64,000 bases of DNA from positions 124,001-188,000 of the forward strand of contig NZ_BMLT01000006.1 in assembly GCF_014645375.1 (NCBI RefSeq), in the 5' to 3' direction. The DNA is from Marinobacterium nitratireducens. GTDB taxonomy: Bacteria; Pseudomonadota; Gammaproteobacteria; Pseudomonadales; Balneatricaceae. The notes beneath the pieces were generated by a model that did no database searches, was not told where the DNA came from, and saw only the letters and a list, made by a program, of their open reading frames with translations. Shown in pieces: positions 36,782-44,922 of the stretch (positions are counted from its first letter, which is position 1; every line of letters starts with the position of its first letter). The position numbers were made by a program, and so were the translations under genes.

Positions 36782-36804
36782 TCGATTCTTTTTACGCTAC
36801 CGCA

Positions 36805-36836
36805 GCAGGCCCGCCATCCCCGGATGGCGGGCCTGC
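36805..36836 (+). other. Strong hairpin between nrdA and nrdB
   Basis: GCAGGCCCGCCATCC pairs perfectly with GGATGGCGGGCCTGC around a two-base loop. No T-run follows, and nrdB starts 33 bases later. It probably protects or partly terminates the nrdA message rather than ending the operon. Confidence 0.7.
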
Positions 36837-36869
36837 GTCTGTGCTCGTCAGTGAGTTTTCAGGGACCCA

Positions 36870-38000
36870 ATGTCATACTCCACATTCAGCACCTCCACCC
36901 ACGATGCCACCCGTGAACCGATGTTTTTCGGTCGCAGTGTCAACGTTGCGCGTTACGACAAGCAGAAGTACCCGATTTTCGAGAAGCTGATCGAAAAGCA
37001 GCTGTCCTTTTTCTGGCGTCCGGAAGAGGTCGACCTGTCGACCGACCGCAAGGACTTCATTGGCATGCCGGAACACGAGAAGCATATCTTCCTGAGCAAC
37101 CTCAAGTACCAGACGCTGCTCGACTCGGTGCAGGGGCGCTCGCCCAATATCGCCTTCCTGCCCGTGGTGTCACTGCCGGAGCTGGAAACCTGGTTCGAGA
37201 CCTGGGCATTCAGCGAGACGATCCACAGTCGCTCCTATACCCATATCATCCGTAATATCATCACTGAGCCCTCGACGGTGTTCGACGCCATCGTCACCAA
37301 CGAGGAAATCGTCAAGCGCGCCGAAGCGGTGACCAAGCTCTACGATCAGTTTATCGAGCTGGTACAGGTCTACGTCACCCACGGCGAAGGGCAGCACGAG
37401 ATCCGGGGGCGTTTGTTCGACACCCGACTGCGCAATCTCAAGCGCAAGCTCTACCTGACGCTGGTGTCGGTCAACGTCCTCGAGGCGATCCGCTTCTACG
37501 TCAGCTTCGCCTGCTCCTTTGCCTTCGCCGAGCGGGCGCTGATGGAGGGCAACGCCAAGATCATCAAGCTGATCGCCCGTGACGAAGCCCTGCACCTGAC
37601 CGGTACCCAGCACATGCTCAACCTGATGGCATCCGGCGCCGATGACCCTGAAATGAAGGAAGTGGCGCTGGAGTGCCGTGACGAGGCCCGCCGCATCTTT
37701 GCCGAGGCGGCGCAGCAGGAAAAGGACTGGGCGCAGTACCTGTTCCGCGATGGCTCGATGATCGGCCTCAACGCCAAGATCCTCAGCGGTTATGTCGAGT
37801 ACATCACCAATGTGCGCATGAAGGCGCTGGGCTTCGAGGAGCTGTTCCCGAGCAAGCAGAACCCGCTGCCCTGGATGAACGCCTGGCTGGTGAGCGACAA
37901 CGTGCAGGTGGCGCCGCAGGAGTCGGAGATCAGCTCCTACCTGGTCGGCCAGATCGACAACGAGGTCGGCGACGGCGACTTCGACGATTTCGACCTCTAA
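36870..38000 (+). CDS. nrdB: Ribonucleoside-diphosphate reductase class Ia, beta subunit
   Basis: A 376-residue ferritin-like subunit that holds the di-iron tyrosyl radical. The radical tyrosine is Y123 in [17 protein letters not shown], with metal ligands including the glutamate and histidine of that block and the later [37 protein letters not shown] and the C-terminal acidic tail ([10 protein letters not shown]), which docks onto NrdA, are typical. AGGGA precedes the ATG. yfaE follows 60 bases downstream, giving the nrdA-nrdB-yfaE order of E. coli. Confidence 0.97.
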   Translation: MSYSTFSTSTHDATREPMFFGRSVNVARYDKQKYPIFEKLIEKQLSFFWRPEEVDLSTDRKDFIGMPEHEKHIFLSNLKYQTLLDSVQGRSPNIAFLPVVSLPELETWFETWAFSETIHSRSYTHIIRNIITEPSTVFDAIVTNEEIVKRAEAVTKLYDQFIELVQVYVTHGEGQHEIRGRLFDTRLRNLKRKLYLTLVSVNVLEAIRFYVSFACSFAFAERALMEGNAKIIKLIARDEALHLTGTQHMLNLMASGADDPEMKEVALECRDEARRIFAEAAQQEKDWAQYLFRDGSMIGLNAKILSGYVEYITNVRMKALGFEELFPSKQNPLPWMNAWLVSDNVQVAPQESEISSYLVGQIDNEVGDGDFDDFDL

Positions 38001-38015
38001 CCGACTGTTGTAGTC

Positions 38016-38043
38016 AGTCTCCCGCCCTTCACGACGGGAGACT
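38016..38043 (+). other. Hairpin between nrdB and yfaE
   Basis: AGTCTCCCG and CGGGAGACT form a 9-bp stem around CCCTTCACGA. It lies 17 bases before the yfaE start codon and is not followed by a T-run. It may lower yfaE expression relative to nrdB. Confidence 0.5.
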
Positions 38044-38060
38044 CAGACAAGGGATTCAGC

Positions 38061-38327
38061 ATGTCCGGGATTCCCCGTATCAAGGTCAACAACTACCACA
38101 CCTTTTACTATCAGTACGAGTTCTCGCTGCTGGATGCGCTCGAGGCGCAGGAGATTCCGGCGCCGTTCAACTGCCGCGGCGGCTACTGCGGCTGCTGCAA
38201 GGTCCGGTTGCTGGACGGTGAAGTGGAGATGGTGCAGGACAGCCTCTTCGACCTGCCCGAAGGGGAAATCCTGACCTGCTGCACCAAGCCCAAAACGCAT
38301 ATCGAGATCCAGCTGCCGGAAGAGTAG
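38061..38327 (+). CDS. yfaE: YfaE-like [2Fe-2S] ferredoxin for NrdB maintenance
   Basis: An 88-residue plant-type ferredoxin. The cluster cysteines are in FNCRGGYCGCCKVRL (C-x4-C-x2-C) and in ILTCCTKPKT near the C-terminus. In E. coli YfaE gives electrons to rebuild the di-iron tyrosyl radical of NrdB, and the position after nrdB matches. AGGGA lies before the ATG. Confidence 0.92.
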   Translation: MSGIPRIKVNNYHTFYYQYEFSLLDALEAQEIPAPFNCRGGYCGCCKVRLLDGEVEMVQDSLFDLPEGEILTCCTKPKTHIEIQLPEE

Positions 38328-38340
38328 CGACAGCGTTCCC

Positions 38341-38645
38341 GCGGCCCTCATTCGGGCTCGCCGCGAATCGCCTGCCGGGGAAAAGGCTTCGGCGCGGGGC
38401 GCGCCTCCTACGATGAATTCGGAGTCCCGATACCTGTAGGGGCGGCGTACCCAAACTCAAGGGCACTTCCTCGCCGCGAATCGCCTGCCGGGGAAAAGGC
38501 TTCGGCGCGGGGCGCGGCTCCTACGATGAATTCGGAGTCCCGATACCTGTAGGGGCGGCGTACCCAAACTCAAGGGCACTTCCTCGCCGCGAATCGCCTG
38601 CCGGGGAAAAAGCTTCGGCGCGGGGCGCGCCTCCTACGGTGGGTC
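38341..38645. repeat. Tandem repeat, period about 112 bases, 2.6 copies
   Basis: Units begin CTCGCCGCGAATCGCCTGCC at 38358, 38470 and 38583. Each contains GGCTTCGGCGCGGGGCGCG, CTCCTACG and ATGAATTCGGAGTCCCGATA, then CCTGTAGGGGCGGCG. The third copy is cut after the CTCCTACGG part. Copies differ by one to two bases only, so the duplication is recent. A partial relative (CACTTCCTCGCCGTGAAT) is at 58108. Confidence 0.9.
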
Positions 38646-39685
38646 CGGACATCCGACCCACTCACCACCTGTGGACAGCTGCGCTCGAAGTGTCGGAATG
38701 TCGCGCCGGGCCGGACCTTCTCAAAGATCTTTTACACATTCGCTAATTCAGTGCTGTCAAGCTTGACAAAGCATCGGCCGTGCCCGGTGCATGTCTATTT
38801 AAATGCTTGTAACTAGCTGAAAATTAAGCGGTAATTTTTTCGTGGCGGTAAAATGCCCGATTTGCTGAAAGGCCCGGAATGACTGGCTTAGCGCCCGGTG
38901 TCCCATTGTTATCCAGAATGTTTTCCACAGTTTGTGTGGGTAATGCGCCAGTCTTCGGCCTGCGCGGGGACAGTGCCGACGGCGCTATGGATCAAGGGTT
39001 TCGGCGGCGGTCTCGGCCGGCGGCCATCTGCGGGCGAGCGACCTGGAATCGGGCGGGTGTCGAAGGGCTGTCGGCAGCCACTGTGAGTGCCCGTAAAGGC
39101 TAAGAGCCGTCCACAGACGCCCCGGCGCGTGCCAGGTTCGGGAGAGCAGCCGCTACCGTCTTCGTTATTGAAAATATATACAGTTGGGCGCTTCGCTTGC
39201 GGCTCCGGATGTTGTTCAGCTGACGCCCCGATATGCTTGAAAAACAACCTCTCGTCATGGGCTGCCAGGTCTGTGGACGGGGTAACGGATCCTTCATAAA
39301 GATGAATAAATAACAAGTCCGGACGTGGAAATTCAGCGACAAAATCGACCTTGACAGCGTTGTTATTTTGTCTCCATCCACACCCTGGAACGGTTCGCCG
39401 CAAAATCCACAAAGGTTGCCACGAGTTTTTAATATTTCCATATTGACTTGCTTAACATATTGAAAAATAAAGAAAAAAACGAGTTGGTTGATTTTTGATC
39501 AATCTAAGTGATGGCGTGTAACCATGGGCTCTTGGAGCAGGTTTCCAAAATTTATTCAGGGTTTTATCCACAGAAAATGGGGGTAACTGAACTACAACGT
39601 ATTTCAATCTAACGGACACATACTGACGAAGCGGTCAAGATGAAAATCGCCCCCGGGATCGCCTCCGTGGGGCGACGTCACGCGG
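38646..39685. other. Long A+T-richer non-coding region with DnaA-box-like 9-mers
   Basis: About 1 kb without a convincing gene; small frames here have no recognisable product. DnaA-box-like 9-mers: CTGTCCACA (minus, 38670-38678), TTATCCAGA (38909-38917), TTTTCCACA (38921-38929), TTACCCACA (minus, 38935-38943), CCATCCACA (39374-39382), AAATCCACA (39403-39411) and a perfect TTATCCACA (39564-39572). GATCTTTT at 38726 and an A+T-rich stretch at 39430-39520 are also present. No dnaA, dnaN or gidA is nearby, so this is not labelled oriC. Confidence 0.45.
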
Positions 39686-39741
39686 CTGTCAGCAAAGCTT
39701 CACCTGGCTTTCAACTGCCTGTCTTTTGTCCTCTCTAATCT
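39686..39741 (+). promoter_or_regulatory. Pho-box promoter of phoX
   Basis: Four 7-base units start exactly 11 bases apart at 39686 (CTGTCAG), 39697 (GCTTCAC), 39708 (CTTTCAA) and 39719 (CTGTCTT). Against the PhoB unit CTGTCAT they match 6, 3, 5 and 6 of 7. A -10-like TAATCT starts 10 bases after the last unit, the geometry of PhoB-activated promoters. The phosphatase start codon is about 160 bases downstream. Confidence 0.7.
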
Positions 39742-39903
39742 ACAGCCGCTGCCCGAGTCGGGCGCTGGCGTGACAACGGTCGCGCCAAGCTGCAAGTCGT
39801 CTCCAGGAGTGGCGCCCGAGCCGCTGAGGTCCTGAGCACGTCGGTTGCAGTCTGATGGCTGCAATCAGGGAATGAACTTCTTTCTCACAAGAGAGGCACA
39901 ACC

Positions 39904-41394
39904 ATGTCAAAATTGTCTCGCCGCCAGTTCGTCGGACTGATGTCCGCTGCTGCCGCCGGCACCGCACTGAGCCCGCTGGGTCTTCTCCACAGCCGTCGCG
40001 CCATGGCGGCCGAGGGTGGCTGTATGCCTGCCAGCTTCACGGTACCGGGCTTTGGCCCCCTTGCGCCGCTACCGCCGCTCAATACAGCTGAGCTCGGTAG
40101 CCTGGCCAATGAGGCGCTGCTGCGCCTGCCGGCAGGTTTCAGCTACACCGCCATCTCGATGAAGGGGATGCCGATGAGCGACGGCACCCTGGTACCGGGG
40201 AACCACGATGGCATGGGCTGCTTCCAGGGCCGTGCGGGTACCTACGTACTGGTACGCAACCACGAGGGCAGCATCGGCAACAGCCTCAAGTGCGTCGCGC
40301 CCAACGGCAACAACTACGACGATTTCGGCGGGGCCTATGGCGCCGGCGGCACCACCACGGTGATCGTTGACCGCGAGGGTCGCGTGGTGAAGGACTATGT
40401 CTCCCTTGGCGGCACCATCCGCAACTGTGCCGGCGGCGAAACGCCCTGGGATTCCTGGATCAGCTGCGAAGAGAACATGACAACGCCGTCCAGCGACGCT
40501 CGCGCGACCGAGAAGCACGGTTACAACTTCGAAGTGCCGTCAATGGCGGATGAAGCGGTCGAGCCGGTGCCGCTGGTCGACATGGGCCGCATGAACCATG
40601 AGGCCGTGGCGGTCGATCCGCAGACCGGTTATATCTACGAGACGGAAGATCGCGGCGACAGCGCCTTCTACCGTTTCGTGCCGCACAAGCGTCCGAACGG
40701 CTTCGGCGACCTGCAGCAGGGCGGCGATCTCTACGCTATGGTGATCGATACCGAGCAGTCCTCCAACTGCAACGGTGATCTGCTGCCGCTGAGCCACGCA
40801 CAGGGTGCGACTCAGGTCGACACCCGTGGCCTGGGCCGTGGTGCAGCAGGCAGCATGCTGCCGTTCCTGGGTCAGGAGCTGAAGGTGCGCTGGGTCAGGC
40901 TCGACGATGTCGACCCGCAAGAGGATACCCTTCGCTACGAGGCCCAGGCCAAGGGCGCAGCAGTCATCTGGCGCGGCGAAGGCGCCTGGACCCATCACAA
41001 CAGCATCTACTTCGTCGCCAGCGGTGCCGGTGATGCCGGTGAAGGTCAGGTGTGGTGCTACAACCCGCGTACCGAAACCATCAAGCTGGTGGTCGAATCG
41101 ACCGATGAAAACCTGCTCGACGGTCCGGACAATATCACCGTGGCGCGCGACGGTACCCTGTACCTTTGCGAAGACGGCAGCGGCGGTCGGGAAGGTGACG
41201 CGAACTACGGCCAGTACGTCGTCGGCGTCGACAAGAGCGGCGGCCTGTTCCAGTTCGCCCACAACAACGTCGATACCGGCGAGTTCTGCGGCGCCTGCTT
41301 CTCGCCGGACGGCAAGTTCATGTTCGTCAACAGCCAGAATATCGGCGTGACCTACGCCATCTGGCGGGACGACGGCCGTTCCATCTATCTGTGA
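39904..41394 (+). CDS. phoX: PhoX-family phosphatase, Tat-exported (DUF839)
   Basis: A 496-residue periplasmic or surface protein of the PhoX/DUF839 family, Ca/Fe-dependent monoesterases that release phosphate from organic phosphate. Residues 1-36 are a Tat signal: SRRQF twin arginine, hydrophobic GLMSAAAAGTALSPLGLL and cleavage after AMAA. Family blocks include VRNHEGSIG, GGTTTVIVDREG, WDSWISCEENM, GRMNHEAVAVDPQTGYIYET, EDRGDSAFYRFVP, DGPDNITVARDGTLYLCEDG and CGACFSPDGKFMFVNSQ. AGAGG precedes the ATG. The Pho-box array upstream supports a role in phosphate starvation. The family also contains proteins of unknown activity, so phosphatase function is inferred. Confidence 0.85.
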   Translation: MSKLSRRQFVGLMSAAAAGTALSPLGLLHSRRAMAAEGGCMPASFTVPGFGPLAPLPPLNTAELGSLANEALLRLPAGFSYTAISMKGMPMSDGTLVPGNHDGMGCFQGRAGTYVLVRNHEGSIGNSLKCVAPNGNNYDDFGGAYGAGGTTTVIVDREGRVVKDYVSLGGTIRNCAGGETPWDSWISCEENMTTPSSDARATEKHGYNFEVPSMADEAVEPVPLVDMGRMNHEAVAVDPQTGYIYETEDRGDSAFYRFVPHKRPNGFGDLQQGGDLYAMVIDTEQSSNCNGDLLPLSHAQGATQVDTRGLGRGAAGSMLPFLGQELKVRWVRLDDVDPQEDTLRYEAQAKGAAVIWRGEGAWTHHNSIYFVASGAGDAGEGQVWCYNPRTETIKLVVESTDENLLDGPDNITVARDGTLYLCEDGSGGREGDANYGQYVVGVDKSGGLFQFAHNNVDTGEFCGACFSPDGKFMFVNSQNIGVTYAIWRDDGRSIYL

Positions 41395-41400
41395 TCGGAT

Positions 41401-41437
41401 GTAGGTTGGGTGGAGGGCCGAAGGCCTGAAACCCAAC
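41401..41437. repeat. GTTGGGT...ACCCAAC palindrome
   Basis: GTTGGGT and ACCCAAC flank GGAGGGCCGAAGGCCTGA, itself holding GGCC/GGCC symmetry. It follows the phoX stop by six bases, so it may end that transcript. A second copy lies at 41727-41757. Confidence 0.65.
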
Positions 41438-41448
41438 ATTGAAACCTG

Positions 41449-41605
41449 GCAGGGTGTTGAAAAACGTTATCGAGGCAGCTGAGGTGAGCGGAGCGCCGCC
41501 CGGGCCAAAACAGGCGAAAAAGCGCAGTTTAGTGAACTAAATGAGCATTTTGAGCCTGTTTTTAACGAAGCATTCGGCAACGCAGATAGATTTTCAACAG
41601 CCTGC
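41449..41605. mobile_element. MITE-like element, 157 bp
   Basis: Ends are inverted: GCAGGGTGTTGAAAAAC on the left and, read from the right end, GCAGGCTGTTGAAAATC, 15 of 17 identical. The inside is non-coding, with CAAAACAGGCGAAAAAGCGC facing GCATTTTGAGCCTGTTTTT and a TTTAGTGAACTAAA palindrome. No transposase and no clear target duplication. Confidence 0.65.
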
Positions 41606-41726
41606 TAATTCGCCGCTGCACCAATCGCCCTGGAAGGGGCGACTGGCGTGAATGGTTTGACGATGCTCAAGCCGGGGGGATCACGGAAGACGGTGATGGG
41701 CTTCGCTTCACCAGTCCGGCCTATCT

Positions 41727-41847
41727 GTTGGGTTTCGCCCTCCGGGCTGCACCCAACGGATCCAGGTAAGGTGGAATGAGCCTGCGAATTCCACCATGGA
41801 ATCCGGAACGACAGGTGGATTGTGCCTTCGGGCTCATTCCACCCTAC
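41727..41847. repeat. GTTGGGT palindrome followed by GTRAGGTGGAAT inverted repeat
   Basis: GTTGGGT...ACCCAAC spans 41727-41757. A second inverted repeat spans 41766-41847: GTAAGGTGGAATGAGCCTGC at the left mirrors GGGCTCATTCCACCCTAC at the right, with GAATTCCACC and GGTGGATT inside. Together with the element before them they fill the phoX-nth gap, which holds no gene. Confidence 0.7.
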
Positions 41848-41850
41848 GGT

Positions 41851-42486
41851 TTACAGCTCCGATTTCTGCTTGTACTCGCACAGATCCTCGATCAGGCAGG
41901 CGCCGCAGCGCGGCCGGCGCGCGACGCAGATATAGCGCCCGTGCAGTATCAGCCAGTGGTGCGCGTCCTTGAGAAACTCCCTGGGGATAAAGCGCAGCAG
42001 CTTCTTTTCCACTTCCAGTACCGTTTTGCCCGGGGCGATACCGGTGCGGTTCGAGACGCGGAAGATATGCGTATCGACCGCCATCGTGGGCTGGCCGAAG
42101 GCGGTGTTCAGTACCACGTTGGCGGTCTTGCGGCCCACGCCCGGCAGCGCTTCCAGCGCCTCGCGGGTCTCGGGCACCTGTGAGTTGTGGCGCTCGACCA
42201 GGATGCGGCAGGCCTTGATGATGTTCTCGGCCTTGCTGTTGTAAAGGCCGATGGTCTTGATGTACTCCTTCAGCCCGTCGACACCGAGCGCCAGGATGGC
42301 CTCGGGCGTATTGGCGACCGGAAACAGCCTGCGCGTCGCCTTGTTGACGCCAACATCCGTGGCCTGGGCTGACAGTGTTACCGCGACCAGCAGCTCGAAC
42401 GGGTTCCGGTATTCCAGTTCGGTGGTCGGGTTGGGGTTGTCGTCGCGCAGGCGACTGAATATCTGATGGCGTTTACTGGCGTTCAT
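41851..42486 (-). CDS. nth: Endonuclease III, DNA glycosylase/AP lyase
   Basis: A 211-residue base-excision repair enzyme, same size as E. coli Nth. The helix-hairpin-helix motif LPGVGRKTANVVLN carries catalytic lysine K120, and D138 is in VDTHIFRVSNR. The [4Fe-4S] loop CVARRPRCGACLIEDLC has C-x6-C-x2-C-x5-C spacing. It starts directly after rnfE, an arrangement seen in many gammaproteobacteria. Confidence 0.97.
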   Translation of the reverse strand: MNASKRHQIFSRLRDDNPNPTTELEYRNPFELLVAVTLSAQATDVGVNKATRRLFPVANTPEAILALGVDGLKEYIKTIGLYNSKAENIIKACRILVERHNSQVPETREALEALPGVGRKTANVVLNTAFGQPTMAVDTHIFRVSNRTGIAPGKTVLEVEKKLLRFIPREFLKDAHHWLILHGRYICVARRPRCGACLIEDLCEYKQKSEL

Positions 42487-43197
42487 TTAGCCGACGTTCC
42501 CGGTCACGCGGACGCGCTTGGAGCCGCCGCCTTCGGCTTTGGGCTTCTGGGCGCGACGGCGTTCCTCGAGACGGGCGTCGACGATGTTCTTCAGCGCGAT
42601 CAGCAATCCCATGCCGACGAAGGCGCCGGGGGGCAGGATCGCGAACAGGAAGCCGGAATAGTCGTCCACCAGGGTGATCTTCCAGCTTTCCGCAGCGGGC
42701 CCGAACAGCAGCTGCATATCGGAGAAAAGGGTACCTAGGCCCAGCACCTCGCGCATCGCGCCGAGCACCATCAGCACCGCGGTGAAGCCGATACCCATCA
42801 TCAGGCCGTCCAATACCGAGGCCCCGACCGGATTCTTGCAGGCGAAGGCGTCGGCGCGGCCCATGATGGCGCAGTTGGTGACGATCAGCGGGATGAATAT
42901 GCCGAGGATCTGATACAGCTCGTAGGTGAATGCCTGCATCAGCAGCTCGATCGAGGTGACGAACGCCGCGATGATCATGACGAAAATCGGCAGTCGCACC
43001 GAATCCGGCACGAAGTGGCGGAACAGCGAAACGGTGAGGTTGGATCCGGTCAGCACCAGGGTGCTGGCCAGGCCTAAGCCCATGGCATTGACCACGGTTC
43101 CGGTTACCGCCAGCAGCGGGCAAAGGCCCAGCAGTTGCACCAGCGCCGGGTTGTTGTGCCAGAGCCCGTCGAGGGTGATTTTTCTGTAATCAGCCAT
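42487..43197 (-). CDS. rnfE: Rnf electron-transport complex subunit E
   Basis: A 236-residue inner-membrane subunit with six transmembrane helices ([78 protein letters not shown]). It is a paralogue of RnfA. LGLCPLLA and VTNCAI carry the conserved cysteines thought to hold an iron-sulfur centre between RnfA and RnfE. The ATG at 43197 overlaps the end of rnfG by eight bases; a longer frame upstream lies antisense-free but inside rnfG and is rejected. A basic tail ([19 protein letters not shown]) follows the last helix. Confidence 0.94.
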   Translation of the reverse strand: MADYRKITLDGLWHNNPALVQLLGLCPLLAVTGTVVNAMGLGLASTLVLTGSNLTVSLFRHFVPDSVRLPIFVMIIAAFVTSIELLMQAFTYELYQILGIFIPLIVTNCAIMGRADAFACKNPVGASVLDGLMMGIGFTAVLMVLGAMREVLGLGTLFSDMQLLFGPAAESWKITLVDDYSGFLFAILPPGAFVGMGLLIALKNIVDARLEERRRAQKPKAEGGGSKRVRVTGNVG

Positions 43198-43840
43198 GGC
43201 TGGCCTCCTGTTGCGTCTGCGGCTCTGTGCCGAGCAGTTCGGCGCGGTGCTCGCGGAAGTGGTCGACCGCGCGGCCGACGGCGTTGACCACGGCGCGTGG
43301 CGTGATGGTAGCGCCGGTGAACTGGTCGAAGCGGCCGCCGTCCTTGCGTACGGCCCAGCTCGGATCGTCCTCGCCGTCCTTGCGCTGCCCCTCGAAACCG
43401 AGGACCCAGCGGGATTTCTTGATATCGACCTTGTCGCCGAGTCCCGGGGTTTCCTTGTGAGCCAGTACGCGTACGCCGGCGACACTGGCGTCGGCATTGA
43501 TGCCGACGATCAAACTGATTTCGCCGGTATAGCCATCCGGCGCGACCACCGGCAGGATAACCAGCGCCGGCTCACCGTTGCGGTATCCGCGGTAGGCGGT
43601 AGCCGGGCGTTCGTGGCCGAGCAGCGTCGGGGCGGTGAACTCGACCGGATGATCCAGCAGGTCGTCGTCGAGGCTGTCACGCTCGACGATTTCGTAGAGC
43701 GCTCGGGCCTGCTGCTCCAGTTCGTTGCGTTCAATGCGCTCGGCGGTGCCGACCTGGGTAATGGCGATCAGGCCCGCGGTGACCACGGCGAACACCGCTA
43801 TGCCGACGGTGCTGCTTCTGATGGCGCTGAGCATCTGCAT
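43190..43840 (-). CDS. rnfG: Rnf electron-transport complex subunit G
   Basis: A 216-residue flavoprotein anchored by one N-terminal helix ([19 protein letters not shown]), with the rest in the periplasm. The covalent FMN attachment motif is in [18 protein letters not shown] near residue 180, where the second threonine of TGAT carries the flavin. [14 protein letters not shown] is a family block. It overlaps rnfD by one base. Confidence 0.94.
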   Translation of the reverse strand: MQMLSAIRSSTVGIAVFAVVTAGLIAITQVGTAERIERNELEQQARALYEIVERDSLDDDLLDHPVEFTAPTLLGHERPATAYRGYRNGEPALVILPVVAPDGYTGEISLIVGINADASVAGVRVLAHKETPGLGDKVDIKKSRWVLGFEGQRKDGEDDPSWAVRKDGGRFDQFTGATITPRAVVNAVGRAVDHFREHRAELLGTEPQTQQEASHG

Positions 43841-44898
43841 CAGGCGTCCTCCTTGAGTCCGCGTTTGGGTTTGGCGTGACCGTAGGTGCGCGGCTGGGTG
43901 TACTGGTCGATGAAAGGCGCGGCGAGGTTCATCAGCAGCACCGCGAAGGCGACCGCGTCCGGATAGCTGCCCCAGGTGCGAATGACGTACACCAGTACGC
44001 CGATACCGGCGCCGTAGTAGAGCTTGCCGCGGTTGCTGGTCGCCGCGGTCACAGGATCCGTGGCGATAAAGAAGGCGCCGAGCATGGTCGCGCCCATGGT
44101 CAGATGGAAGAACGGGTCGGCGAAGTTGTCCGGCGCGAACAGATAGAACAGTGTCGAGATCGCTGCCAGGCTGCCGAGCATCGCCAACGGCGTATGCCAG
44201 GTGAACACCTTGCGGTAGAGCAGGAAAACCCCGCCCATGAAGTAGGCGGCGGCGACGGCATGCCAGGCGCCGACGCCGTCGGCCAGCACCCGGGACTCGC
44301 GGAAGGCTTCCTCGGTGGTCAGACCGCCGCGGTGGCGCAGCTCGTCCAGCGGCGTGGCCGAGGTAAAGGCGTCGATGGCGCTGTGATCGAGAGCGCCGAA
44401 GATCACCTTGAAGGTGTCGATCAGGCCGAGCACCTGCCAGCCGTCATCGGCATGCAGCACGAAGGGAGCGGTCCAGCGGGTCATGTCCACCGGGAAGGAG
44501 ACCAGCAGCAGCGCGTAGGCGACCATGGCCGGATTGAAGGGGTTGTTGCCGAGGCCCCCGTAAAGATGCTTGGCGATCACGATGGCGACGAAGACGCCGA
44601 CCAGCGTCAGCCACCAGGGCGAGAAGGGCGGCAGTGCCAGGCCCAGCAGCAGGGCGGTGACCAGCGCGCTGGAGTCGCGCAGATAGAACGCCACCGGACG
44701 GCGCCGCAGCTTCATGACAGCGGCTTCGAAACCAAGCGCCAGCAGCATCGCCCAGCCGATCTGGATCAGCGTGCCCCAGCCGAAGAAGAAGGTCATCGCT
44801 GCGATACCGGGCAGCGCCGCAATCAGCAGCAGCCGCATGATCTTCGGTGTGCTGCCCGCATTATGCAGGTGCGGTGAACTGGAACGGATCAGTGCCAT
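43840..44898 (-). CDS. rnfD: Rnf electron-transport complex subunit D
   Basis: A 352-residue membrane flavoprotein with about nine helices (LLLIAALPGIAAMTFFFGW, LVTALLLGLALPPFSPWWL, FHLTMGATMLGAFFIATDPV). FNPAMVAYALLLVSFP is a family block. The covalent FMN site is DAFTSATPLDELR near residue 182, with S-A-T in place of the usual S-G-A-T spacing. The N-terminal SSPHLHNAGSTPKIM is typical. Confidence 0.93.
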   Translation of the reverse strand: MALIRSSSPHLHNAGSTPKIMRLLLIAALPGIAAMTFFFGWGTLIQIGWAMLLALGFEAAVMKLRRRPVAFYLRDSSALVTALLLGLALPPFSPWWLTLVGVFVAIVIAKHLYGGLGNNPFNPAMVAYALLLVSFPVDMTRWTAPFVLHADDGWQVLGLIDTFKVIFGALDHSAIDAFTSATPLDELRHRGGLTTEEAFRESRVLADGVGAWHAVAAAYFMGGVFLLYRKVFTWHTPLAMLGSLAAISTLFYLFAPDNFADPFFHLTMGATMLGAFFIATDPVTAATSNRGKLYYGAGIGVLVYVIRTWGSYPDAVAFAVLLMNLAAPFIDQYTQPRTYGHAKPKRGLKEDA

Positions 44899-44922
44899 TC
44901 GATTAAATCCTATGCAAAACGG

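Noticed and set aside
39100-39441. 113-codon minus-strand gene
   Set aside because: No ribosome site, no family, and composition of the surrounding A+T-rich non-coding DNA.
38646-39600. Chromosomal replication origin
   Set aside because: DnaA-box-like sites are present, but dnaA, dnaN, gyrB, rpmH or gidA are not nearby and the strand skew was not computed; kept only as a finding.
41449-41605. Insertion sequence
   Set aside because: No transposase frame inside; only a MITE-like structure.
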